Part shown: in pieces, positions 1-10,619 of the stretch
How positions within the stretch are numbered: the first letter of the stretch is position 1
How the letters are laid out: the number at the start of each line of letters is the position of its first letter
Assembly (NCBI GenBank): GCA_032433595.1
Contig: JASWJB010000187.1
Coordinates: forward strand, 22,765-86,764
Direction of reading: 5' to 3'
Length of the DNA stretch: 64,000 nt
Origin: Conoideocrella luteorostrata
Lineage: Eukaryota; Ascomycota; Sordariomycetes; Hypocreales; Clavicipitaceae
Made by a program: the position numbers and the translations under genes
Notes under the pieces: model-generated
The model's database searches: none
What the model saw: the letters and a program-made list of their open reading frames with translations, nothing else
What the model was told of the DNA's origin: nothing

Positions 1-2
1 TA

Positions 3-419
3 CTGACGGCGTTTGGATTCTCGATCCTATCTATCGGCGACACGCAGCCGAATACTCCGTCAAAGCCCGGTGCTCAGGGGGCGGCATACATGGTATTGGT
101 CAGCATCATGCTTTACGTGGCATCATATGCACTTGGGTTGGGAAATGTGCCCTGGATGCAGAGCGAGCTGTTTCCTTTATCTGTGAGATCCCTGGGAAGC
201 GGTGTCGCAACAGCCACAAACTGGAGCGCCAACTTTGTGGTTGGGCTTACATTTCTGCCCCTGATGGACGCACTCAGCCCATCGTGGACATTTGTCCTGT
301 ATGCATTCATATGCGGCGTTGGATATGTTTTGGTGTGGAGGATTTACCCAGAGACAGCAGGTCTGAGTCTGGAAGAAGCAACTGCATTGTTGGAGCAAGA
401 TTGGGGTGTTCGAAGATGA
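3..419 (+). CDS. MFS sugar/inositol transporter, C-terminal part (gene starts before the window)
   Basis: The frame is open from the left edge to TGA at 417-419, giving 138 residues of a protein that begins outside the window. It contains the last transmembrane segments of a major facilitator sugar porter. A helix of the type YMVLVSIMLYVASYALG leads into the conserved NVPWMQSELFP, then a RSLGSG loop, two more hydrophobic helices, and the family-ending YPETAGLSLEE motif before a short charged cytoplasmic tail. In this superfamily the PWxxxSELFP stretch and the PETxGxxLEE tail are typical of proton-coupled myo-inositol and related transporters. Placing it in the ITR (myo-inositol) branch is an inference from the NxPWxxSELFP wording. 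The substrate cannot be settled from this fragment. Confidence 0.88.
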   Translation: MTAFGFSILSIGDTQPNTPSKPGAQGAAYMVLVSIMLYVASYALGLGNVPWMQSELFPLSVRSLGSGVATATNWSANFVVGLTFLPLMDALSPSWTFVLYAFICGVGYVLVWRIYPETAGLSLEEATALLEQDWGVRR

Positions 420-1210
420 TCTGAAGATTTTGTACATACACAGCCTTTTAGATGACTAGCGTGGAGAGCAAAGCTTTTCTCGTGATTACGAACATAAGCA
501 GGGATGGCTGAAGCCGACCCAAATCACTCACAGCCTTGGAACAACTCATTAAGCCGGCCCAAGAAATCAGTTGGCCATCAAAGTGACAGAATACGATGAT
601 CGACCTCGGTTCTAGAAAATGTCTGTATGGGGAAAGCGTCGGGCTCCACCAGCGGTCTCCAGGGACACGGAGCGCATGCAGTAAATGCTCGAAGAGGATA
701 CGATACTGTCCTGCAGATGCTGGCTTCCATTCCACATTCGCTTCGGACCATCCAAGCGAAGGTGGCGACTCCGACACACCTGTTTAACCTTCGACAAGCC
801 GTGTCAAACTCTCACAAGTGACAGATGGTCACCGACCCTATTTCTGCATGTCAGTGCAGTGCTTCGGTGGCCGAAACAACATGCATAATAACTAGTTACG
901 CCCCAGTCCGATTACACCTCTGTTCTCCGTGCGGGTGTGCTCCAATTGAATTATTGCCAATTCGCGTTAGTCACAGGAAGTGCAAAGATGTACGGAGTGC
1001 GCAGAGCACATCGGATGTTGATCGGATGCTTAAACGGGGATCTGGGACCCTTCTGGGGGATGCGCCGCGACGCTAGCGTAGCTCTGAGACGACGCCTCCT
1101 GTGCTGCTGCATTCGACAGGTCTTGCGTGATATTTACTCTGACACAGCGCAGGGAGTGAGGCTCGAGCGCTTGCGGCGGTCGCGCAAGCATGTTTGCCTG
1201 CTGCTTTCCG

Positions 1211-1275
1211 CCTGTAAGAATTCACCTGTAAGAGTTTACCTGTAAGATTTTACCTGTTGGGCTCACCTGTAACGG
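1211..1275. repeat. 14-bp tandem repeat, about 4.5 units
   Basis: Units begin at about 1211, 1225, 1239, 1253 and 1266, each starting CCTGTAA or CCTGTTG. The first three share the form CCTGTAAGAnTTnA with a 14-base period; the fourth is one base shorter and diverged. Read directly from the sequence. No function is known to me. Confidence 0.85.
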
Positions 1276-2893
1276 GAACAGTGACATTCGCAGCGGGCGA
1301 CCGGCCGGACGGCCAGCCATGTTTTCAAATCTCGGCGGTGACGTCAGGATGCGAGCGTTTGTCCGGGGGAACAGGGCCTGCGCTTTCCAGGTCCGTCTTC
1401 TGGATTGGAGCGCATCCACGCAATATGATGAGGATGTGCGCCGCGATCCATGTAGCGGACAAACAAAACGCAGGTTTACCTCGATGCACACATTTTCCCA
1501 TCATTCGTTTGATCAAAGTATCGCATCAAATCGCGACCACCGTCCGAAGTACCCTCCAGCAACTGCCGGCTGGCCACTCGGCTAAAGGCAATTTCAAAAA
1601 GTACAAGACAAAAAAAAATGGCACGGCGCAAATGCACGTGAGCCGGCACTAGGGCGTGCGTCCGCTCCGGATTGACCCAGCATGTGATGCCGTAGAACGG
1701 AACTTTGCTGTCGACCCCAAGCACGGAGAGAATTCGTCTGTCTGCTCGGTAGCTAGAACAGCCCCTTTTTATGTACGAATCCCTCGTATTGCTGAATCCA
1801 ACACAAGCGCAATTTGCAAGGCTGTTTAGTTTTTCGCATCGCTCTGCTATCTATCTCCTCGTGTACGGGAGTACGGAGTACGGACTCGTGACGCCCTGCC
1901 CCTCCTCAGCCCGATGGAATCCGGGGATCTCCGGGTCACTGATTGGGGGAGTGTGCCCCGCGGCAGGTCTGTCAGACTGAAGATGGCAACATGGCCAGGA
2001 CCCCTGGATTTTGGGATCGTGATTGTTGGCAACAGCAATTCAATAGATTGTGGAACGTAAGCCAAGCTTGGTTTCTGTCCTGTAAAGAACAGATTGGGCT
2101 CGTTTTTGTAATCCACATGGCATGACTGCTGATATTGGAAATCGGCAACAAATACCTCAATCGTGATTCGTGTCTGGAAAATGGCAGGTCGATGCGATGC
2201 GATGCGATGGCGCCCGCCCGCCGCCATCAACAGCCCTCCGCAATCGCTTGAAGTCATTTTTAAGGTATGGCACGGCGGTGGGCCCGGAACTTGCAGGAAC
2301 GGAGCGGCAAATCAAAGTATTTATGAATTCCATCAGTCATGGACAAATGGTAATAGCAATGCCATCAGTGGCTGGACCAGGGCAAAGATAAGCGGTCCTC
2401 GTCTCGTCTCCGATGGCCCGAGGAAGAACTAATAAGTTACTTAAATGGATGGGCCTGGTCTGTCGCGTGCTCCGTTGTCCGGCGGACCGTCTCATCTTTC
2501 GTCTCTGTCTCTCTCTGCAGATGGACTGACTACGGAGGGAGTACTTACCGTACCCACTGCACAGTACTGCGCCTACAAGACAAGACAATGCAGTATACGG
2601 GAGTGATTGGTAGTTATAATGCAGCAATAAAGACTGATGAATACGTAAATGCCTAGCTGACTGACGTGAGGATCGGATGAGAGCGCGGTGCCAACCCCGT
2701 TCCCCGGAATACAGGTTGTCGTTTTTTGATGCAACGTCCCTGAATCAAGGCGTAACGAATATGACCAAGCCAAATGACACGAATCAATCCATTCTGCCAA
2801 ATATGATTGATGGGTGCAGCGAGCGCCACTTGTTTAGCGCGGTCCCCGTCAAGCGCCGCAACCAGTGAGCGTACGAGAAAGCCGTTCTTGTCC

Positions 2894-3129
2894 TTATCTT
2901 TGGGTCTCTAAACACGTCCTTATCTCTGGGTCTGGGGCGGCAACGTTCTGGGTCCTTTACAGAGCACTAGCACAATTCCATACGGTTAGTAAGTCCCCTT
3001 GTCCTCTGGGTCTCCGTGTGGGGTGTGTCACAGTACATTCGGCACGCCGTGTCAGCCTGGTGAGACCAGGTACAGTACCTGGGGAGACTGGGGCCACTGG
3101 GGCGAAGGTCCGGAAATACTTACTTATCT
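2894..3129 (-). promoter_or_regulatory. Three AGATAA sites (GATA-factor, AreA/NIT2 type)
   Basis: TTATCT, which is AGATAA on the minus strand, occurs at 2894-2899, 2920-2925 and 3124-3129, about 550 to 320 bases before the glutamine synthetase ATG. All fit HGATAR, the core bound by fungal nitrogen GATA activators such as AreA and NIT2, which control glutamine synthetase in other ascomycetes. The first two lie in a 17-bp direct repeat with one mismatch (2891-2907 and 2917-2933). Binding itself is inference. Confidence 0.5.
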
Positions 3130-3294
3130 CGCAGCGCCCCCAAAGAGTGGTGATGCATAAGGCGCATAGGTGACTCCGTAAGTACTGTGAACCTTCAGCT
3201 CCCTTCCCGGCCACTCACATGCCCACTCCGCCACTCATCATTGTGCGAGCCAACTTTGTTAAAAACCTAGTCAGGACCCTTTAACAGTCCCGGC

Positions 3295-3330
3295 TCCTTC
3301 TTTTTTCTTCTTTTCTTTTTTTCTTCGTTC
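3295..3330 (+). promoter_or_regulatory. Pyrimidine tract in the glutamine synthetase leader
   Basis: A run of almost pure T and C lies 120-150 bases before the start codon. CT-rich tracts near transcription starts are common in highly expressed genes of filamentous fungi; here it probably marks the core promoter or early 5' UTR. Confidence 0.45.
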
Positions 3331-3446
3331 AAAACTATTTCGAGATACTCGGTTTGATTACTCTTTCCTCCCATCGCATCACCGCATCATCACAATATCG
3401 AGAGTTTGCTGCATTATCACTGTTTATTCTCCAAACACCAGCAACC

Positions 3447-5577
3447 ATGGTGAGTAGCCTCTTCCTAGCTCTGAACGAGCGCATGCCAATGGGATGGATG
3501 ACGTGACGTGCCAATTCCCGTGCCAGCGACAACACCGCTTACTGACACGTCCACTGCAGGCTACCCGAGAAGTTCTATCCTCCAAGACGGAGACGGTACG
3601 CACGCCTAGCAAATACCTCGTCGGTTGACTTCCAATCGCAGTGGGTTGCTAATGTCGATTCTTCGTTTTACAGCTCAACAAATACCTCAAACTCGACCAG
3701 AAGGGCTCCCTGATGGCCGAGTACGTCTGGGTTGATGCCGTTGGTGGAACCCGATCCAAATCCAGGGTGAGTTTTTCCCTTGCTGCGTTATCCCTTGTTT
3801 CTGTTCGTTCCTTGTCTGCCATCTGCAATCTGCCGCCTGCCGCCTGCCACCATTTGGCGCTGCTGCGATGTTCCGCACTACCGGCTTAGGGAGGTGCCCG
3901 ACTTGTTCCGCCGCGACCCACACACCGTGGCATGGTTCCGGCCACGGCGAAATGCGGCCGCCCAAAATAAGCCAGAACTGCGCCATGAGGCTGGGGCGGT
4001 GGAGGGGCGCATGTTGTATTTCGGGCGCACATGCCCGCTGTGAGTGCGCGCTACACGAGTACGATACTGTATCGTGCGGCGTTGCGAGCAGCTGCCTCTC
4101 AGCCACCACGCCAATTTGTGTCGGCGACCCCCCCGCCTACTCACCAAACCGGCCCTCCCCCACTTGCTGGTACGAGATTCGCCTCGGCAGAAGGGGCGAT
4201 GACGGGCGTCGGAAACCTTGGCAGCAATTTGGGTTGGCGGCATTGATGCGTGACATCACCCAACAGCAGTGGCGGCAGGGCCATGGCGTGACAGATGCGT
4301 TGGAGACGGCTTGGCTTGGTTTGGCTTGGCTTGACTTTTGCTTGGCTTCGCAATCAATTTTGTTTGTTTGTTTGTTTGTCTGACTGTTGGACGTGACATC
4401 GGCTGACCAGAGGGTTGCCCTACCATACAGACCCTCCCTGTGCAAGACTACAAGCCCGAAGATCTCCCCGTCTGGAACTTTGACGGCTCGTCAACGGAAC
4501 AGGCCCCGGGTGACAACTCGGACGTCTACCTCCGCCCTTGCGCCATTTACCCTGATCCCTTCCGCGGCGCCCCTAACATCATTGTCCTCGCCGAGTGCTG
4601 GGATGCCAATGGCACTCCCAACAAGTACAACTACCGCCATGAGTGCGCCAAGGTCATGGAGGCCTACGCCGAGCACATTCCCTGGTTCGGTCTCGAGCAG
4701 GAGTACACCATCCTCGACCACGACGATCGCCCTTTCGGCTGGCCCACTGGCGGCTTCCCTGCTCCGTAAGCTTCCCCAAAAAAAATCCCTAAGCAAATCA
4801 ATGTTCATAAACAGCAAACTAACCCTCACAACAGCCAGGGCCCATACTACTGCGGTGTTGGTAGTGGCAAAGTCGTGATGCGTGACATTGTCGACGCTCA
4901 CTACAAAGCTTGTCTCTGTAAGTGCCTTTGTCCGCTCCATTAAGCAATAACACGGCCACTAATACCAGCCAGATGCCGGAATCAAGATATCCGGAACCAA
5001 TGCCGAAGTCTGCCCCGGACAGTGGGAGTTCCAGGTGGGCCCTTGCGAAGGCATCAACAGTAGGTTATCTCTTTTTTTTTTTTGTCTCAAAAAGTTTTGC
5101 TACGTTTTACCGGCGGTGTGCTGACTCGAGTGAATAGTGGGTGACGAGCTCTGGTGCTCGCGATTCTTCCTCTCCCGCGTGGCCGAGGACTTTGGTGTCA
5201 AGATTTCTCTGCATCCCAAGGTCATGCCTGGTGACTGGAACGGAACTGGCCTCCACTCCAACTTCTCCACCAAGGAGATGCGCGAGGAAGGTGGCATGAA
5301 GCACATCGAAGAGGCCATGAAGAAGCTCGAGCCTCACCACGTCGAATGCATCAAGGAGTACGGTGAGAACAATGACCTACGCCTGACTGGCCGTCATGAG
5401 ACCGGCTCAATCGACCAGTTCACCTGGGGTGTTGCCAACCGTGGCACCTCAATACGAATTCCGCGGGAGACGGCTGCCAAGGGCTATGGTTATTTTGAAG
5501 ATCGTCGTCCCGCCTCCAACGCTGATCCGTATCGCATCACCAAGATTCTCATGACCAGTATCTTCGGTAAATTGTAG
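3447..5577 (+). CDS. gln1: Glutamine synthetase (eukaryotic class GSII), seven exons
   Basis: Catalyses ATP-dependent ligation of ammonium to glutamate, the central step of nitrogen assimilation, in the cytosol. Exons: 3447-3449, 3560-3595, 3674-3766, 4431-4765, 4835-4917, 4973-5059 and 5138-5577. They total 1077 nt, 358 residues, the usual fungal length. Visible hallmarks are the beta-grasp signature [20 protein letters not shown] (from residue 61), LEQEYT with metal-binding glutamate, PYYCGVG, the ATP-binding stretch [20 protein letters not shown], and [11 protein letters not shown] with [11 protein letters not shown] near the C terminus. The first coding exon is only the ATG, since GTGAGT follows it directly; that splice restores the MATREV start. 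Intron 3 is long (664 bp) and repeat-rich. The KP of the usual KPI/GDWNG motif reads KV here. Three upstream GATA sites suggest nitrogen control. Confidence 0.95.
4308..4379. repeat. Simple repeats inside intron 3 of glutamine synthetase
   Basis: GGCTTGGCTTGGTTTGGCTT-type repeats (from 4308) are followed by five TTTG units (4359-4379), just before the branch and acceptor region of the 664-bp intron. They explain part of the unusual length of this intron. Confidence 0.8.
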
Positions 5578-7576
5578 TTAGTTGGTGATTGTTTCAATGG
5601 ATAACGAAGGGTTCGTCCTGCAGGTCGACTTCATTGCTACGGCGTTCCGGTTGCGGTATATAGATAGTGAATATCTGTTCTTGACACAAATACATGGTTA
5701 ATTGATATTTTCTTAAGCATTGGCTGCATTTTCCTTTGCGTTTATTTGCTCTCTAAACGTATGTACCTAGCGTGTCAAGTGCATCAACATGTGTTTTGGT
5801 GTCGTTGCCGCAATGGCCTTGTAGGTGGCGTCTACCGTGATTCGCTTGCCTTAGCAAGATAGGTTGGCCAGCTGTAGAGTGGGCCGCCAGAACATCAACT
5901 GGTGTGAAAATGAATGTGTATTGGAACAATTTATTATTATCATTGTCGGCCCATGTCGTTTAATTGGGGAATAGAGCAGCACGACATGAATTCTGTCTCC
6001 TCCAGTGACTACGACAGCACCTTCCACGTTCGGAGGATCAGCCCACGTCCAGTTGCAATCAGGCAAATGCAACAATCCTTCACATGTTTAATATCGTCAG
6101 CATTACCATGAGCCTATACAGCCCGAGCTGCCCGGTGGGCTCACCGACCTCGTTTCTCACCTAGTGGAGCTGTGTGACGTGTGCAACGGCAAACATGTGC
6201 AGCGGTCTTGCTTTCAAGGCCACGCTCAGCCCTGTTCAGTCGGCACGGCTGTAGATAATCCTCGCAGTCGGCTTTGTGCACTTCTTTTCAGAGCCGACGT
6301 TCCCACAGCGTCGGTCGATCCTCTGACTGTGGGCCGCTATTGTACCATCAGTTGAACGAGTAATTCTTCTCATAGTAAGGAAGCGAGGAGTGCTCAATCC
6401 CTGGCAAAGGAGCGTTCCGAAAACCCGGCTGGCCTTGGGTTATCATATGTGCAACGATGGCCGTCTCAGCGAGTCTGGATTCAACTACAAGCAAGGTGGC
6501 TATTTCAATCAGCATTGCATGCGCGGCGACGGAAGGTGTACAAAAACAAGCCTTCGTTCTATGTTGAAGGTATCCAGAATAATGACACTAGATTGAGGAT
6601 CCGGTCTGTATGCTCCTTAATTCCAGATCCGGGCTTTTTAGTCTCTCCAATGTACGGCGGGAATCGCAGTCACCCTCCTATAATGTTAGGCGTGTGCGCG
6701 GAGGTTGTGTATCCCGTGAAAGGAGTAGTAGCTAAGGTTTTGACTGTTTCATCAAAATCCTGAGACAGACAAACACATGAACCCCTTGGCTTGTTCTAGT
6801 CGTCTTCGAGGTCAGAAGTTCTTGGTGGAGGCAGTCCAGAAAAGAAGAGCCTGCCAAGTGCATCCATCGCCTTGAGGGAGATATTCGCGCAGACTCTTTA
6901 AAACACGTGGGAAAATGACTGCCATATCTTTAACAAAAGAAGAACCATTGGATTCTATTTGGCAATGCCCGCGGCGAGCATACACTCATGGGAGTGGACA
7001 AGTCTCTAGTATCCGCATCCCGGCACGGCATGAATTAATCTTGCTCGAAGCCCGCTAATCGGTTGAGTGAAAGCGTCAACTATATATCCAAGCTGCTGCT
7101 GGGATCTGCGCTCGAGGGAATATAATTCTTGTGCACCCTGCCGTGAGTTTCTCTCGTTCTAGTGAACCAGAGAGGGCGAGATTGTGTACGAAACACCACA
7201 TTTCTCAGTCCAATACGGGGGGGGAAGGGTTACGTTCTGCCGACACATTATGTCTGTCATACACGCGACGGGTAAACTCTTCTTCTGAGGGACGACAAAA
7301 TCTATCTGTGACTTGAATTGTGCGTAAGCAAAACGCCCGAGCTGGGGGAGTGAGCATTCAACAAATAAAAATTGAAAAGGCTCAATTGGTCGTTGTAACG
7401 ACGGATGAGCTGTATTGTCTTGAATAAATAGCAGCTAGTGATCGCGACCCTGTAGAAAACAAGGCATGTAGTCGCATCTGATGATTCCGAATTTGTACAG
7501 GCTAGACGAATACCATAATGGAGCAGATGAGATATTAGCCATTCTCATACCAAGAAAATAAGAGTCTTGCCCGTAG
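5578..7576. other. Intergenic region between two convergent genes
   Basis: Two kilobases between the ends of glutamine synthetase and the ubiquitin hydrolase, so it should contain both 3' UTRs. I see no conserved reading frame, RNA gene or clear repeat. Confidence 0.65.
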
Positions 7577-8335
7577 CTACTCTCTCTTCGCTAAGGCCAC
7601 AATGCTGAAGTTCAAGTTCCCCTCCGCGAACTTCATAAACCTTTTTACGCCCTGCTTGATAGCATTCTCACTAAGCATATCATCCCCCTCAGCCAGCTGT
7701 CCCCGATCAATTGGGCCGTCCGCTGAACCTTCCAGCTCCCACAAATGTCCATCTTTTCCTTTTATAAACGCAATAAAGTGATGTCCCGCGTGTATCTCCG
7801 CCGGTGGCGCCTCGGAGTTCCCCAGCCTTGCCGCTCTCATGTGAGCCTCTTCCAGTACCAGGTTGTCGTAAACCCCTTTCGCCCTGGCCTCTGGCTTCAA
7901 GGGCATAGCATCTTTTATCAATTTATCCAGTATGGAGTCCCTTTCCACAAAGGCTCTCACTTCTCCATTCGCCACGGAATGCAGCAGGGCATATGTGCCG
8001 CATGCGTTGCCAATGTTCTGATGGAACCACATGACTGGTTCGTCTGCACCGCTCTTGTCGTAGGTCAGGGCCTGGATGCTCACGCTCTTGGCGAGGTTGT
8101 CCTCCTGACGGACCGCCGTTTGCATGTCGCTTGGTGAGATGAAGATTAGTGCGAAGACAGGGCGGGGAATGTGTGACAGTAGGGATGGATCGTCGAGGTC
8201 GTAGACATCGTAAAAGCCTAGGGTTGGGGACACTCCGAGGTCGTGGACGAGGGAGGTGAATACCTCGGGGTTGTTCTCGAGGGGGATGAAGACCTTGCGG
8301 CCGGTGGGGGAAATCCAAACTCCTTCTGTTGGCAT
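7577..8335 (-). CDS. Ubiquitin carboxyl-terminal hydrolase, UCH family (peptidase C12)
   Basis: A cysteine protease that removes small adducts from the ubiquitin C terminus, like yeast Yuh1 and animal UCH-L3. Numbering from the ATG at 8335, the 252-residue protein has IPLENNPEVF (substrate-binding N terminus), the oxyanion glutamine Q106 and nucleophile C112 in FHQNIGNACGTYALLHS, and H186 in GHHFIAF. The acidic member of the triad lies in LWELEG, where animal and yeast enzymes have LYELDG, so the expected Asp is Glu202. The frame continues to an ATG at 8395, adding 20 poorly conserved residues; I prefer 8335 because the family normally starts just before this point. No intron is needed. It stands alone, convergent with glutamine synthetase. 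Confidence 0.93.
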   Translation of the reverse strand: MPTEGVWISPTGRKVFIPLENNPEVFTSLVHDLGVSPTLGFYDVYDLDDPSLLSHIPRPVFALIFISPSDMQTAVRQEDNLAKSVSIQALTYDKSGADEPVMWFHQNIGNACGTYALLHSVANGEVRAFVERDSILDKLIKDAMPLKPEARAKGVYDNLVLEEAHMRAARLGNSEAPPAEIHAGHHFIAFIKGKDGHLWELEGSADGPIDRGQLAEGDDMLSENAIKQGVKRFMKFAEGNLNFSIVALAKRE

Positions 8336-10619
8336 AGCTGCTTGTTTCTTGTTCCGTGGTTCTTTGCTATGAAGTTGGATGGCAGTGATGTTCATACGAT
8401 GTAGGGGAGTAATAAGCAGAAACGAGGCGGGGTTAGAAGCAGTTGGATGACAAGTGCATGTACGCGTCGTCGTCTAGCTGCCTGCCAACGTTGAGTTAGA
8501 CTAGGCTAAGTACGGGGTAAGTGCTTGGTATTTAGGGCATACATGATAAGATGGGCAAAAATCAGGAATGGAGATGCAAATTGAATGTTTGGGTGAGCAC
8601 ATAACGAGTGCGCGCGGAGCAATCGATGTATTGTCCTTGACGTGCACGCACTTTGACGATGCAGTCTGGCATAGGAGATGAGCGGCATCATATGTTGAGA
8701 TGATTACACTGACGTCATCATTCCCGCCCATATGCTCACGTAATGCACAATTAGGGACAGGTAAAAGCATTTCGATCAGTCCCACCTACGTAAGTTTTTG
8801 AACATGTTTAGTTGTGGAAAACGTTACGGGGATGTCATTCTATATTTTGCACTGAGCCTGTTTAGGGTAGTGGCGACTTGGGAAGAAAACTGCGACGATT
8901 TATGCCAAATTCGTCTCACTCGTCAGACAGCGGCGGATATGCGGGCCAAGTTGTAAACTTGACGCGGCCTCTTAAATCCGCTTTCTCCTAGTCCAAGTGA
9001 TGAAGTACTATAGATGTTCATTGAATGAATCCCGTGAGAGTTGGCTGTTAGTTATGCTTCTTGGTGGATCCGGGATGGGCCATGAATCGTGCTCCTATGT
9101 GCCGATAAGCTTTTGGTTTCCCCACATGGCTTGTTTCTAAGGATGCACACATGAAACAGAGACTACTGAGTACACGAGCGACGGATGGATTGAAACATTT
9201 GGCTTTCGCGCGCACCGGCTCTTGGTGCTGTTTGTTGGTCTTTATATTCGACGGAAGTCCGGACGGATGAGATGAAATCCCGTCGTAGGTACCGCTGCTG
9301 GCATGTTTGCCACGCCCCAACAGCAACAGCCAACGATCTGGTTGCCTTGGATCTGTGGCATGTGACGGCGGGTAGAAGTTCGCCTTGACCTTGTCGTTTG
9401 GCAGTTTCGGTTTCATTGCGTTCGGGGTTCTCGATTGACCTGGTGGTAGGAATGGAAATGACGGAAGCCCTGCACACGGGACATATGCTGCCAAGACGTG
9501 CTTAATTCGGAGAGTATACTCTCCAGGAACTCCAGCATCAGGCCATGAGGTTGGGTGAGCAGCAGGACGTACTCGGTTATGGGCAAATGAGAATCAAGTG
9601 GACCGTTGCTATCTTGAGTTCTAAAGCAGCTGTGCATGGGCTTGGTGCCACCGTGATGAACTTGTGCCTTTGTCTTTGTTTTGGGTATCTCACAAGAGAG
9701 CCGGTCGGTCACCTGTCCGGAATTTGGGCGGGCTGCATCTTTGGCATATAATCGCGATCGTCGACTAAAACTGTAGTGAAAATTTCGTGGAAGTCAGGGG
9801 CATAGATATCAGAATATGGAAATAGGGAACATGGAATAACCTACCATGGAATATAACATGGCTGCATAATATTGTACGGGGGTTCGTATTCTCTCTTTTC
9901 TCGTCCAACGTGAGTCGTCGATACGGGATTGGTACGTGCGTCGTCGGCGGAGCTTGCTGCAGGGGGTTGCAGTCGGGTACGAAGGAAGTAGTTACTTTTA
10001 ACCACCCATCGCCGTCCCGACAAACCTAGGCTGCCTTATAATGAAGTCGGTACCTGGATTCAGACAAGGATTGATCCAGCCGGGCCGCTTGTGCGCTTTG
10101 GTGGACGTGGAAGTGTCCGGAAGTGCCTAGCCTGGCTCTGCTTTCGCCGTTGGCTTGCGCACTCGTTGATGAGCCCCCCGTGACAAGAACCGACTTTGGC
10201 TTGTCCGCCAGCACCAGCTGGCTAGTCAGCCAGTGTGCCAGTCTCCTGAGCCACGCATCATCAACAGTCAACTCCACCCCGTAACTGCATTCTTCTGCCA
10301 ACCTTCATGATCGCACCCTGCTTCGTAGCGCTGTCGTTTCTCCCCTGGCGCAGTCTGTGCAGGCCTTGCTCAGTGTTTATTTGCCCATCTTTCGCTAGAT
10401 GATGATCACTTGCTGCTTTGCTGTGCTGTGGCATTTGCACCTTAATTCATAATCTTTGCTGCCATTCCACCCCAACCCAACCAAACCCGAAATTTGCCAA
10501 ATCGTTATCGACACGCCGCCAACCGGGTTTCCAGCATCCACCTCCACAGCATCGATCCGACTACGTCCGAAACGATCGTTTGGTCATTGAACGAACCGAT
10601 TAAAAGAACAGCAGAGGCT
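8336..10619. other. Divergent intergenic region
   Basis: Lies between the divergent starts of the ubiquitin hydrolase and bud6 and should hold both promoters. Short open frames (for example 9048-9494 on the minus strand) have no recognisable features. No clear RNA gene or transposon is seen. Confidence 0.6.

Larger units (their letters stand above)
420..3446. other. Intergenic region upstream of glutamine synthetase
   Basis: About 3 kb with no supported gene; short open frames here have no recognisable protein features. It holds a 14-bp tandem repeat (1211-1275), one exact TACGGAGTA copy (1872-1880), GATA-factor sites (2894-3129) and a pyrimidine tract just before the gene (3295-3330). The right half is presumably the promoter and 5' leader of the glutamine synthetase gene. 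Confidence 0.7.

Noticed and set aside
448..777. Minus-strand 109-codon frame after the transporter
   Set aside because: Lies where the transporter 3' UTR should be and shows no family features.
9048..9494. Minus-strand 148-codon frame between UCH and bud6
   Set aside because: No domain, poor composition and several competing frames; likely promoter DNA.
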